Origin: an uncultured Planktomarina sp.
GTDB lineage: Bacteria; Pseudomonadota; Alphaproteobacteria; Rhodobacterales; Rhodobacteraceae
Assembly: GCA_905182535.1 (NCBI GenBank)
Contig: CAJJBZ010000001.1
Location: 62,001-126,000, forward strand
Direction: 5' to 3'
Length of the DNA: 64,000 bases
Below are positions 9,549 to 17,759 of this stretch, piece after piece (position 1 is the stretch's first letter; the number at the start of each line of letters is the position of its first letter). The translations under genes and the position numbers were made by a program. A model generated the notes under the pieces. That model was not told the DNA's origin, searched no databases, and was given only the letters and a program-made list of their open reading frames with translations.

Positions 9549-9577
9549 GTAGGTCAGCCGCTGTTTGGCTGACCTAC
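9549..9577 (-). terminator. Rho-independent terminator overlapping the MATE stop codon
   Basis: Perfect 11-bp stem GTAGGTCAGCC (9549-9559) with GGCTGACCTAC (9567-9577) and a 7-nt loop; on the minus strand it is followed by a run of T (CAATTTTTC). The MATE stop codon (9554-9556) lies inside the stem. Confidence 0.85.
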
Positions 9578-10927
9578 AAGTCCACCGATTTGGTCCTTGG
9601 CGATTTTGCTCGCCACGATAAGCGATAGCACCCAACCGCTTGTCACGGCTGTGGCGATGCCCAACCAGACGCCCCAGACACTGAAATCCAGCACGCTGAT
9701 GAACACCCAGATAAAGAACGCAACCCCAAAACCTTGGCGATAAATGCTGATCCATAGCGTCCAGATTGGCTTCTTGAGCGCTTGTAAAAGCGAGTTAATC
9801 GAAAAAAGCATCATGTAGATTGGAAACAAGAATGCGTCAACGCGCAGGTAGCTTGATCCGATGCGTATCACTTCTGGATCATCCGAAAAAAGCGATATAG
9901 CCCAGCCACCGGCGAACAGCAGAACGGGTGTGGCCACCACTGCCATCGCGAACCCTGTCATCCAACAAAACCGCAATGCCGCGCGCACACGGTCAAAGTC
10001 TTTAGCGCCAAAATTCTGCCCAGCGATTGGCAACAGCGCGCCTGTCATGCCCAATACAGGCAGCAGCAAAATCTGTTCGATCCGCAAAGCGACGCCGTAG
10101 GCCGCAACTGCTGCACCGCCAAATTCTTTAAGCGCAAATTGCACGACGAACCCAGACACGAACATGACCATCATCGCCGATGATGCGGGGATCAATTGTG
10201 CGGTGATCTGTGCAAAGATATCGTGGATGGGGCGGAATGAGGCCCGCGTTACAGATTGCATCGCGTCAAGCTTTAGGATGCGCGAAATGATGAATACCAT
10301 CACGGCCGTTTGACTGAAGATCGTCGCAACCGCGATCCCGTTAAAGCCCATGCCGCCCCAGACTCCATCAATGCCGAACATAAGCAGCGGGTTCAGGCCA
10401 ATATTGACGAAAAACGCCACCGTAAGGGCGCGTTGCATACTGCGGCTGTCACCGTGTGCTTGTAAGATGCCATTGCCGCCGTAAGCCAGAAAGAAACCGG
10501 GCAGGGCAAAGATCAACCAGTGGAAATACCCCAAAGCTGCGTCGCGGTATGCGCCCGGTTCAGACACCAGCGTGATCAATATCGGCCCAAGAAACCAACC
10601 GACGATCATCAAAACAACCGTGGCGATCACACCGTATATCAGGCCTTGTGCGATGAAGGTTTGTGTTTGCTCCGCGTCTTTGCTGCCCTTGGCGTTACTG
10701 ACCAGCGCACTGAGCGCGGAACTTAGGCCAAAGCCAACAGCCATCAGGATAAAGAATGCTTGAAACCCAATGGCCAGACCCGCCTGCGCATCGGTCGACA
10801 GCCGTCCCGCCCAGTAGACGTCAACGACGTTGTACAGCGTGGCAAACAGCATTCCAAACGCGGCAGGGATAGCAAGTGCGCGAAAGTGACTGGCCATAGA
10901 GCCGGTTGTCAGGTCGTCTTTTCGCAT
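9554..10927 (-). CDS. MATE-family multidrug/metabolite efflux transporter
   Basis: A 457-residue integral membrane protein with about 12 hydrophobic segments and the duplicated architecture of MATE exporters (NorM/DinF group). These pump cationic drugs or metabolites outward in exchange for H+ or Na+. Its ATG touches the stop of the ABC permease gene, so it is the last gene of an amino-acid transporter operon. That is unusual, and hints that the exporter handles a related metabolite. The gene is GC-richer than the regions on either side and ends in a terminator. The family is certain, the substrate is not. Confidence 0.92.
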   Translation of the reverse strand: MRKDDLTTGSMASHFRALAIPAAFGMLFATLYNVVDVYWAGRLSTDAQAGLAIGFQAFFILMAVGFGLSSALSALVSNAKGSKDAEQTQTFIAQGLIYGVIATVVLMIVGWFLGPILITLVSEPGAYRDAALGYFHWLIFALPGFFLAYGGNGILQAHGDSRSMQRALTVAFFVNIGLNPLLMFGIDGVWGGMGFNGIAVATIFSQTAVMVFIISRILKLDAMQSVTRASFRPIHDIFAQITAQLIPASSAMMVMFVSGFVVQFALKEFGGAAVAAYGVALRIEQILLLPVLGMTGALLPIAGQNFGAKDFDRVRAALRFCWMTGFAMAVVATPVLLFAGGWAISLFSDDPEVIRIGSSYLRVDAFLFPIYMMLFSINSLLQALKKPIWTLWISIYRQGFGVAFFIWVFISVLDFSVWGVWLGIATAVTSGWVLSLIVASKIAKDQIGGLVGQPNSG

Positions 10928-11664
10928 TAGGTTTCGCTCGCTTTCAGGCGCCGTTCCAGCCAGCGTACGCCAGCAGATACGATGAGAATTAGCACCAGAT
11001 ACTCTAGTACTAGAACTGTATAAATTTCTAACGGTCTGTATTCGGATACTACCAATTCGTTGGCTTTACGAGTCAGTTCTTGCAGTCCGATGACCGACAC
11101 AAGCGATGACATTTTCATCATATATACTAGTTGATTGCCGAGTGCGGGTAAGATGCGTCTGATCGCTTGGGGCAAGATGACGTACCGCATCGTGTCGCGG
11201 TAATTAAGCGATATTGATTGAGCCGCCTCGTATTGACCACGTGCAATAGACTGGATACCTGCACGGAAGATTTCGGCCTGAAATGCGCTATCGCTTAGTG
11301 CGAGCGCCAGCACACCTGCCCAGAACACATTAAGAGTGATGCCGGATAACGCAGGAAGGCCATAGTAAACCCAAAGTATCAGAACAAGAATAGGTACCGC
11401 ACGCACAATTTCGACATAGGTCCTGTTGAAGATTCGCCAGCCTCGTTTTTTTGATAGGCCAGGAAGGGCAACAAGAAGGCCGACGACTACGGATATTAGA
11501 ATCGCGGTTAGCGACATGATAATGGTGTAGTAGGCGCCACTGGCCATAAATTTTAGATTTATCCACCCATTTTTCGTTGTTGGGTCGACCACGTACCATC
11601 CCCAATTATTTGAGCAACCGGACAATAGTAAAAGAGCAGTGGTGAGGATCAGGAAACGTTTCAT
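10927..11664 (-). CDS. Polar amino-acid ABC transporter permease with lipobox-like N-terminus
   Basis: A 245-residue HisM/GlnP-type inner-membrane permease. The core shows EIVRAVPILVLILWVYYGLP and the EAA loop region (EAAQSISLNYRDTMRYVILP), where the ATPase docks. The N-terminus is odd: a short leader ending in LLLLSGCS looks like a lipoprotein signal with Cys17, ahead of the first permease helix. It follows the ATPase gene after 9 nt and overlaps the MATE gene. Substrate class is small amino acids or related compounds, by family. Confidence 0.9.
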   Translation of the reverse strand: MKRFLILTTALLLLSGCSNNWGWYVVDPTTKNGWINLKFMASGAYYTIIMSLTAILISVVVGLLVALPGLSKKRGWRIFNRTYVEIVRAVPILVLILWVYYGLPALSGITLNVFWAGVLALALSDSAFQAEIFRAGIQSIARGQYEAAQSISLNYRDTMRYVILPQAIRRILPALGNQLVYMMKMSSLVSVIGLQELTRKANELVVSEYRPLEIYTVLVLEYLVLILIVSAGVRWLERRLKASET

Positions 11665-11673
11665 TTTAAGCCC

Positions 11674-12399
11674 CTAGTGGTTCAGGATTTGTTTAATGAA
11701 CGCGGCAAACCGTCTGGACTTGGGTGCGGTGAACACATCTTCGGGTGCGCCGATCTCGACGATCTCGCCTTTGTCCATGAACACCATGCGGTCAGCAACA
11801 CGGCGGGCAAAGCCCATCTCGTGGGTAACAACGATCATAGTAATACCCGTGGATGCAAGTTCGGTCATCACGTCTAACACTTCAGCGATCATTTCGGGGT
11901 CAAGCGCTGACGTTGGTTCATCGAACAGCAAGATACGTGGCTCCATACACAATGACCGTGCAATCGCGACGCGCTGTTGTTGCCCACCGGATAATTGGCG
12001 CGGAAATTTATTGGCCTGATCAGGGATCTGCACGCGTTCAAGATGTGACATCGCGCGTGCGCGGGCCTCGGCGTCAGACAGGCCGAGAACACGGCGCGGA
12101 CCAAGGCACAAGTTGTCCATTACAGTTAGGTGGGGGAACAGGTTGAATTGCTGGAATACCATACCAACTTTTTTACGTAATTCCAGCTAAACGTCAGTCA
12201 ACGTAGTCCCGTCGACAACTATTTCACCAAATTCATGCGTCTCGAGGCGGTTGATGCAGCGGATCAATGTGGACTTTCCCGACCCAGATGGGCCGCAGAC
12301 AACAACGCGTTCGCCAGCGATCACGTTAAGTGATATGTCTTTGAGTGCTTGAAATTCGCCGAAAAATTTGGACACGTTACGCATTGAAATGATGGACAT
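11674..12399 (-). CDS. Polar amino-acid ABC transporter ATP-binding protein, interrupted by an in-frame TAG
   Basis: An ABC ATPase of the GlnQ/HisP type. Residues 1-70 hold the Walker A motif GPSGSGKST; the rest holds the Q-loop ([10 protein letters not shown]), signature LSGGQQQR, Walker [13 protein letters not shown] and the switch histidine (VVTHEMG). A TAG codon at 12187-12189 separates the halves in the same frame, at a place where a Gln codon would fit the family (CAG to TAG is a single C-to-T change). No indel is needed. It could be a sequencing substitution or a true nonsense mutation; the second half alone would lack Walker A. First gene of the transporter operon, divergent from the binding-protein gene. 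Confidence 0.85.
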
Positions 12400-12526
12400 G
12401 GGCGAGGCGCCTTTAATTTGTTAGGTAAATCGAAGATATAAAACGAATTTCACTTTTCTCAAGCTGTTTGTATTTCCAAATCGTCAGGCCACCCTATGTC
12501 TACTGAATACTTTGGAAGGGAAACCC

Positions 12527-13306
12527 ATGAAATTCTTTAAAGTTGCCGCCACTGCGGTCATCTTGGCCACAAGTGCCGCACATGTATCTGCGCAATCTGC
12601 GCTCTCCGAAATTCTGTCCAATGGCGTCCTAAAAGTCGGTACAACAGGCGACTGGAATCCGATGACTATGCGCGATGTGGCCACAAACTCTTATGAAGGT
12701 TATGATATTGACGTGATGACAGCGCTTGCCTCTGATCTGGGCGTCGAAGTTGAATTCGTCCCAACAGACTGGAAAACACTAGTCGCTGGGGTAACATCTG
12801 GTCAGTATCACATAACTGGTTCTGCATCCGTTTCACCAGCACGTGCGAAGGCCGCTGGGTATTCCAACAGCTACTTCGCGCTGGTGACTGTGCCACTGAC
12901 ATTGACCAAAAATGCTGACCGTTTTACCAGCTGGGATGCTTTGAACGTAAAGGGTGTGTCTGTTGCCGCAACGTTAGGCACCACGCAAGAGGCACAGGTG
13001 AAGCAGTATTTCCCCAATGCAACACACCGCATCGTAGAGGCCCCTGCACGTGACTTTCAAGAAGTTCTATCAGGTCGCGCAGATGCATCCATCACGTCAA
13101 ACATTGAAGCAGCTACATTGGTTGCACAATACGATAACCTTATGATTGTACCCGTCGACGGTGGTAGGTCTCCAACGCCAGTTGCCATGCTGTTACCACA
13201 GGCCGATCAGGTCTGGATCAATTATGTGAATACATGGATTGGCCTCAAGCAAGAGCAGGGTTTGTTTGCAGAGCTGGGCGATAAATGGGGTTTGAACGCG
13301 AACTAA
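12527..13306 (+). CDS. Transporter substrate-binding protein, family 3 (amino-acid type)
   Basis: A 259-residue periplasmic solute-binding protein. It has a signal peptide (MKFFKVAATAVILATSAAHV, cleavage after SAQ) and the typical opening GVLKVGTTGDWNPMT, plus the YEGYDIDVM block of family 3. I start at ATG 12527, preceded by GGAAGGG, rather than at the TTG at 12512. It diverges from the ATPase gene of the same transporter, with a shared 127-nt promoter region. Some family members are cyclohexadienyl dehydratases, but the ABC context favours transport. Confidence 0.9.
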   Translation: MKFFKVAATAVILATSAAHVSAQSALSEILSNGVLKVGTTGDWNPMTMRDVATNSYEGYDIDVMTALASDLGVEVEFVPTDWKTLVAGVTSGQYHITGSASVSPARAKAAGYSNSYFALVTVPLTLTKNADRFTSWDALNVKGVSVAATLGTTQEAQVKQYFPNATHRIVEAPARDFQEVLSGRADASITSNIEAATLVAQYDNLMIVPVDGGRSPTPVAMLLPQADQVWINYVNTWIGLKQEQGLFAELGDKWGLNAN

Positions 13307-13331
13307 GCGATCAGTCACTTGCTAATAAATG

Positions 13332-13360
13332 GGCCATCCGCACACGGTTGGCCTTTTTTT
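13332..13360 (+). terminator. Terminator after the binding-protein gene
   Basis: GGCCA-T-CCG (13332-13340) pairs with CGG-T-TGGCC (13345-13353) around a CACA loop, with one T-T mismatch, followed by seven T. It lies 25 nt after the binding-protein stop and just ahead of the GST gene. Confidence 0.8.
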
Positions 13361-13380
13361 ATCTTTTTAAAAGGTGGCCC

Positions 13381-14034
13381 ATGCTGAAAATTTATTCGGT
13401 GCCCGTTGCTGTTTATTGCGCCAAGTTGCGGATCATGCTGCGCCAAAAGTCCATTGCGTTTGAACAACTGCAGCCGCCTGGTGGATATGGATCAGATGAA
13501 TACCGTGCTATTGTGCCCTCTGGAAATCTGCCCGCTATGATACATGATGGGTTTATGCTGTCAGATAGTGAGGCGATTGCAGAATACCTTGATGAGGCAT
13601 TCCCGGATATAATGATGCTTCCTGACACGATCAAACTGCGTGCTAAAGCCCGAGAGTTCAGCCGCTCCCACGACACCAGATTAGAACCAGCCGTGCGCGC
13701 TATCTATCCACAAGTTTCTTTTGCAACCCGCGACGCTAATGCAGTTAAGGCTGGCGGCGCGTTGATTACTAAACACCTTTCTTCATTGGGGCTGCTGCTT
13801 TCGATGAACCCGCTGGATACAGATAAGCTTTGGTTGTGTGACTGCGGTTTTGCCGTGACATTCGCTTGGATCAAAGCGTTTGAGGATGTGGTGGGCTTGC
13901 CTGTCGAGTGGCCGCAGAATGTTCGTGACTATGCTACGCGGCTTAACCGGTTTCAGGTCGTGGCTGACGAATTGGCGGATTACAGACCCGCAATGGATGC
14001 CTATCTTGAAAAGGCCAAACCACCGCAGGCTTAG
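13381..14034 (+). CDS. Glutathione S-transferase family protein
   Basis: A 217-residue protein. The N-terminal thioredoxin-like domain (residues 1-80) has YSVPVAVYCAKLRIMLRQK, the cis-Pro segment NLPAMIHDG and the DSEAIAEYLDE helix that binds glutathione. An all-helical C-terminal domain follows. The catalytic residue is not obvious. I start at ATG 13381, with AAAAGG upstream, because the longer frame runs back through the terminator. It is next to an amino-acid transporter and shares its GC-rich composition; a functional link is only a guess. Confidence 0.85.
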   Translation: MLKIYSVPVAVYCAKLRIMLRQKSIAFEQLQPPGGYGSDEYRAIVPSGNLPAMIHDGFMLSDSEAIAEYLDEAFPDIMMLPDTIKLRAKAREFSRSHDTRLEPAVRAIYPQVSFATRDANAVKAGGALITKHLSSLGLLLSMNPLDTDKLWLCDCGFAVTFAWIKAFEDVVGLPVEWPQNVRDYATRLNRFQVVADELADYRPAMDAYLEKAKPPQA

Positions 14035-14478
14035 GCGTGGGTCTCGGTAGTCAACGTACGATGATTTGGAACGTCTGTTGACAGATTGAACAATTTTATG
14101 AACGGTTTTAACCGTGTCCAAAGCGATGATAATTTTCCGGATCTCACGAGTGAATTCTATGCCGAATTTATGCTTTAATAACGTGCCAATCCAATCCGTT
14201 CTGGTATAGTTAAGCTTTCACTTCTGAGCCTCACATAGACGCCTACACAGCCAGTTCGATCAAACCTATAATCCATTAGTTTAGAAGTTTAATGCTTGTG
14301 TGGTGCTTACATTGGATCAGGTGAGTTAGGCTTGGGTGCGGCCTAATAGCCAGAAGTGGAGGGGCTGACCGAGAATATTTTCTTATCTTTGATAGGGGTA
14401 TGGGGGTGGATAACAGATACTAACTTCATTAGTTTATTTGTGAAGCGTGGGCAGTAAAAACAAGAGGAGCTATTCTAA
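14035..14478. other. Intergenic region with a degenerate palindromic repeat
   Basis: About 440 nt without a gene. Around 14330-14372 there is a weak relative of the GC-rich repeat found at 16934 and 17678 (shared GTGGAGGGGCTG-like end). Otherwise nothing recognised. Confidence 0.4.
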
Positions 14479-14844
14479 ATGAAATTAATACTGACAGCCC
14501 TGACTGTAGCGTCAACCATGTTTGCCAGCACTGCATTTTCTGCTGATCCTGCTGATTTACAGAAGCTTAAGGATACTGGTGCTTGCGTGAAGTGTGATCT
14601 GAGTGGTGCTGACCTGAGTGGTGCTGGCCTGAGTGGTGCTAATCTGATGTTCGCTAACCTGGAGCTTGCTAATCTACGTAATGCTAATCTGACGGGTGCT
14701 TTTCTGGAGGGTGCTAATCTGGAGGGTGCTAATCTGGAGGGTGCTGATCTGAGTGGTGCTGATCTGAGGGGTACCTACATGGTTGAGGTTCTCTTCTGTA
14801 ATACAATCATGCCAGACGGTTCAGTGATTTACAATGGATGCTAA
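14479..14844 (+). CDS. Secreted pentapeptide-repeat protein
   Basis: A 121-residue protein with a signal peptide (cleavage likely after FSA, residue 22). A short linker with a CxxC pair ([10 protein letters not shown]) leads into about twelve tandem A(D/N)LxG pentapeptides, residues 38-98, which fold as a right-handed quadrilateral beta-helix. A C-terminal cap has two further Cys. A good AGGAG ribosome site precedes the ATG. The family is widespread, and secreted members of this CxxC type have no firm role. It stands alone. Confidence 0.88.
   Translation: MKLILTALTVASTMFASTAFSADPADLQKLKDTGACVKCDLSGADLSGAGLSGANLMFANLELANLRNANLTGAFLEGANLEGANLEGADLSGADLRGTYMVEVLFCNTIMPDGSVIYNGC
14597..14772 (+). 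repeat. 15-bp tandem repeats coding the pentapeptides
   Basis: Units of the form GGTGCTGATCTGAGT recur about a dozen times with few changes, including near-identical neighbours (GAGGGTGCTAATCTG). The low divergence suggests recent unit duplication and makes repeat number liable to change between strains. Confidence 0.75.
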
Positions 14845-14890
14845 ATAAAGCAGTTTCGTCGTAAAGGTCGCAATGTACAGGCCCAAACTT

Positions 14891-14932
14891 AGCCCATGCT
14901 GCGCCTTTAGCAGGCTGGAAGAGCCTATTGGG
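14891..14932. repeat. Degenerate copy of the intergenic GC-rich repeat
   Basis: The 5' half (AGCCCATGCTGCGCCTTTAG) matches the copy at 17687-17706 at about 17 of 20 positions; the 3' half has diverged. It lies between the pentapeptide gene and a convergent hydrolase gene. Confidence 0.45.
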
Positions 14933-14957
14933 GTGCTGAGTGTAGCGCTCAGCTAAA

Positions 14958-15860
14958 TCACGTAATTGATTTAATGAATGCGCTCTGCACAGCTATGGCC
15001 TCATAAAAGAGTGGGGTGTGAGGATAGATTGCGCCAAAGTGACCACCATCAATTTCGTAATACTGTTTTTCGCTTTGAACCCTATTAAACACTTCCAATT
15101 GAACCTCTCGCACGATCTGTGGCATTTCATCTTCCTTACCCGTCATCATCAAAACTGGCGCCTGGATGAATGGTGCAGTAAGCAAGGGTGAGAAGGGGAC
15201 CTCTGTCTTTGGTATGACACGGGTAACTCTATTTTCCCAACCACTGTTCCATTGTCCACCTTGATCTATGAACCAACGAAACGCCTGGATAGGGAGCAAC
15301 AAAGATGGGTTAGATTCTTGGTCTGAAGAAACAACAGGCATTGGTCCCTCTCGTACCAAGTCCTCCAGTTGATCAAATCCACCTTTATAAAAGATTTCCT
15401 TCAGGGTGCTGACGCTTTTTTCCGGATCTTCAAAATCTAGGACACTTATTCCACAGGACGCCGTGAATGAAACAACACCTGCTAAATTCTCGACTAATCC
15501 AGCTACTACCAAAACTATCATGCCAGCAAAGCTATCGCCCCACAGAACTATTTTTCCGTTATGCGAACCTTTTTGTGATTTTACGAACTCGACCGCATCT
15601 GCCACGCCTCGTCCTTGAACCCATGGGTTTATAGTTTGTCGAACTTTTCCCTCACTTCTGCCAAAACCTGCATGATCATATAGGAAAACGTTAAACCCTT
15701 TATCTTGAAACTCGGTTGCGTAGCTTGAGAGTGCCATAGGTACGGTAGCAGAAGTGCCGTGACACATCACTATGCAAGGCGCATTTTCTGCATCCTGAGC
15801 AGCATACCAGCGGCCTCTTAAGATTGAGCCTTCTGATGTAAATTCTTTTTCGATAAACAT
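14958..15860 (-). CDS. Alpha/beta hydrolase (serine peptidase/esterase-like)
   Basis: A 300-residue alpha/beta-hydrolase. CHGTSATVPM follows the first strands, DHAGFGRSEG is typical of the fold, and the nucleophile elbow is GDSFAGM with the catalytic Ser. Asp in the MMTGKEDEMP strand and His in GGHFGAIYPH complete the triad. No signal peptide. The catalytic set is intact, unlike the hydrolase at 7771. Substrate unknown; likely an ester or peptide hydrolase of the dienelactone-hydrolase/S9-like branch. Confidence 0.85.
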   Translation of the reverse strand: MFIEKEFTSEGSILRGRWYAAQDAENAPCIVMCHGTSATVPMALSSYATEFQDKGFNVFLYDHAGFGRSEGKVRQTINPWVQGRGVADAVEFVKSQKGSHNGKIVLWGDSFAGMIVLVVAGLVENLAGVVSFTASCGISVLDFEDPEKSVSTLKEIFYKGGFDQLEDLVREGPMPVVSSDQESNPSLLLPIQAFRWFIDQGGQWNSGWENRVTRVIPKTEVPFSPLLTAPFIQAPVLMMTGKEDEMPQIVREVQLEVFNRVQSEKQYYEIDGGHFGAIYPHTPLFYEAIAVQSAFIKSIT

Positions 15861-16228
15861 ATTAATTACTCACTTTTGCAGGGTCAGGTAGATTTTCAAA
15901 TAGCTGATCATTTTGCAGAGTAAAATTCTAGTACATAATCTAAAATAGTTGTAAATTAATAAGGTAACACATCGAGTCGTTCTTTTTCAGTAGAATTACG
16001 AGTAACACCCATCAACAACTTTTGTTTGACTGAAGCAAACAATAAATAGCAGGGTGATGGCTAATCCGCTCACTAAATATATGAATAAATTATAAACAAT
16101 CTGCTGGGATTTTTCATGTTGGAGATTATTGAGTGATAAAAAGAGGCAAAATGGCAGACTGCCACTTTGCACTCTGCCATGCCATTTTGAGTTAACTCTT
16201 ATCTGTAAGTTAATGATAATTAAACAAA
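15861..16228. other. Intergenic region before the tRNA fragment
   Basis: About 370 nt without a supported gene. TGGCAGA (16152-16158) and TCTGCCA (16173-16179) can form a hairpin. An 88-codon minus-strand frame here is rejected because it starts inside the tRNA-like segment. Confidence 0.5.
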
Positions 16229-16274
16229 TGGCTCTGGCGGTAGGGATCGAACCTACGACCAATTGATTAACAGT
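16229..16274 (-). repeat. tRNA-Asn 3' fragment, candidate attachment-site copy
   Basis: These 46 bases match 19275-19320, the 3' part of the intact tRNA-Asn (CCA end, T arm, variable region, anticodon loop), with one difference (T for C at 16235). After 16274 the match ends, so the D arm and 5' acceptor strand are missing. The orientation is the same as the full tRNA, and the fragment lies on its 3' side. That is the arrangement left when an element integrates into a tRNA gene 3' end. Confidence 0.85.
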
Positions 16275-16469
16275 TAAGCTGTTGTTTTTAAACGATAAAA
16301 TTAACTATGTTCAGAATACCTGTTAACTTTAGGTGTTGTTGTAAATTATTTACTGATTGGCGCGGTTAGGTGTTGAAACATTTAATTAATTATTTGGGCC
16401 TACGCTTTTCCTATGAAGGGGCGGGATAGCCAAGGGCCAGTGGCGCACCGTGGTGAAGGTTTACGGCAG

Positions 16470-16580
16470 AGGGGTGTGGTGTGGCAGCTTTCGTTGTGAA
16501 GTCGATGCAATATTTACACTGGATTTAATAAAACCTTACGTATTTAATATTCTTACAAACTCAACAAGGGAGATAATTCA
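16470..16580 (+). promoter_or_regulatory. Leader sequence, copy 1 (upstream of the DUF3303-type gene)
   Basis: The segment has GGCAGCTTTCG, then CTGGATTTAATAAAAC (16519-16534), then ACAAACTCAA before the ribosome site. All three blocks recur in the same order before the gene at 18704. This suggests a shared promoter/leader duplicated with the genes. Confidence 0.5.
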
Positions 16581-16856
16581 ATGTTATTTAAGTTTGCTTG
16601 GCAACATTCTACATCAGCTAGAGACACTACTATCAAAAAGTTCATGGAAACGGGCGGTATGCCCCCAGAAGGCGTAACAATGCTTTCACGCTACCATAAC
16701 GTTGATGGTTCTGGTGGTTTTGCTATCGCAGAAACAGACAGCTCGGCCGCTCTGGCAGATTGGGCATTGGACTGGAATGGATTGATAGACGTCACCATAA
16801 CGCCAATTATGGATGATGAAACTATCAGTGGCGCGCTAGGAAAACATTTTAGTTAG
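16581..16856 (+). CDS. DUF3303-type small protein
   Basis: A 91-residue protein matching the pattern of DUF3303 proteins: MLFKFAWQHS opening, ETGGMPPEGVTMLSRYHNVD, and a GGFAIAETD strand, a ferredoxin-like alpha/beta fold of the dimeric barrel type. Function of the family is not established. It has an AGGGAG ribosome site and a terminator just after it, so it forms a single-gene unit within the island. Its leader is shared with the monooxygenase-like gene at 18704. Confidence 0.8.
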   Translation: MLFKFAWQHSTSARDTTIKKFMETGGMPPEGVTMLSRYHNVDGSGGFAIAETDSSAALADWALDWNGLIDVTITPIMDDETISGALGKHFS

Positions 16857-16876
16857 GCCAGTCATGAATATGATAC

Positions 16877-16905
16877 TAAAAGGCCCCTTATGGGGTCTTT
16901 TTTAA
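16877..16905 (+). terminator. Terminator after the DUF3303-type gene
   Basis: AAAAGGCCCC and GGGGTCTTTT flank a TTAT loop (stem with one G-T pair), followed by T residues. It lies about 20 nt after the stop. Confidence 0.75.
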
Positions 16906-16933
16906 AGTTTCATTCCCAATAGCCACATCTACA

Positions 16934-16988
16934 CCCACACCCAGCCCCTGTTGCGCCTCTGGCGGACCAGTATGGCCAAGAGGGGGAT
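16934..16988. repeat. GC-rich intergenic repeat, copy A
   Basis: Begins CCCACACCCAGCCCCTGTTG and ends GGCCAAGAGGGG, about 85% alike to copy B at 17678. The ends are partly complementary (CCCCT and AGGGG), so it can fold as a hairpin. It resembles REP-type dispersed palindromes. Confidence 0.65.
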
Positions 16989-17157
16989 GTGGGGTTGGTT
17001 TTAAGTAGCGAAATGGAGAGTGTTTTGTCATCAGGCGCGGTTACAAAGTAGCGCTACACGTCTCAAGTAGTTTTGTCTGATAGCGCCTTCAGGTTGACTA
17101 GGTTTTCTTAAAATGCAAAATAAATTTTAGAGTGGATTTGGGAGCCTGATAATAACA

Positions 17158-17616
17158 ATGCTTGATGGAAGATATATAGAAGCAAAAATGTGTCCTATTG
17201 GTCTCGCCTCTTTTTTATTGGGAGACAAATGGATACCCCTAATCATTCGGGATATAGCATTATTCGATAGGCGGACTTTCAACCATATCCTCAATAGCAA
17301 TCAGGAGGGAATTTCATCTGGCTCCCTGTCGTCTCGGTTGAAACAAATGTTGCATCTGAATTTATTGCATGTTGAGCGATCAGAAGAACACATTCAAAAA
17401 AAACTGTATTATTTGACTGAAGCAGGCATCTCGTTTGTGCCAATACTTTGGAAATTGGCCGCATGGACGCAGGAATTTAGAAATCCATCTCAAGATATCG
17501 TTGAAACAGTGAACCGTTACTCAAGCGATACGGCGACGATGGATGATTTTATCAATACTTTAAGAAAAATACATATTGAAAAAACTATCCAACCAGAGCC
17601 TAATTGGTGGATTTAA
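17158..17616 (+). CDS. HxlR-family winged-helix transcriptional regulator
   Basis: A 152-residue DNA-binding protein. The HxlR pattern is clear: Cys12 in KMCPIGLASFLLGDKW, a recognition region with SSGSLSSRLKQMLHLNLLHV, and a wing with KKLYYLTEAG. HxlR proteins act as homodimers, and several sense aldehydes, quinones or hypochlorite through the N-terminal Cys. It is the only regulator in the island, so it may control the flanking small genes. The ribosome site is weak; the start is chosen from the domain boundary. Confidence 0.88.
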   Translation: MLDGRYIEAKMCPIGLASFLLGDKWIPLIIRDIALFDRRTFNHILNSNQEGISSGSLSSRLKQMLHLNLLHVERSEEHIQKKLYYLTEAGISFVPILWKLAAWTQEFRNPSQDIVETVNRYSSDTATMDDFINTLRKIHIEKTIQPEPNWWI

Positions 17617-17677
17617 ATTGAAATTGGTGCGTGAGTAGAGATGGCGTTCCTGCAGCCTCACACAGCTCAACACAAAC

Positions 17678-17733
17678 CCCACACCCAGCCCCTGTTGCGC
17701 CTTTAGCGGACCGCAGTGGCCGAGAGGGGCTGG
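17678..17733. repeat. GC-rich intergenic repeat, copy B
   Basis: Perfect inverted ends CCAGCCCCT (17685-17693) and AGGGGCTGG (17725-17733) enclose TGTTGCGCCTTTAGCGGACC and a GCAGTGGCCG segment. It is the best-preserved copy in the window. It lies between the convergent HxlR and SnoaL-like genes. Confidence 0.7.
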
Positions 17734-17759
17734 GATTCAGATTTAGATGAAGATTTAGC

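Noticed and set aside
14597..14772. Tandem repeats as a CRISPR-like or non-coding array
   Set aside because: They are 15-bp coding units of the pentapeptide-repeat protein in one clean frame.
15996..16262. 88-codon minus-strand ORF beginning MVVGSIPTARA
   Set aside because: It starts inside the tRNA-Asn fragment; such openings are the usual translation of a tRNA, not a gene.
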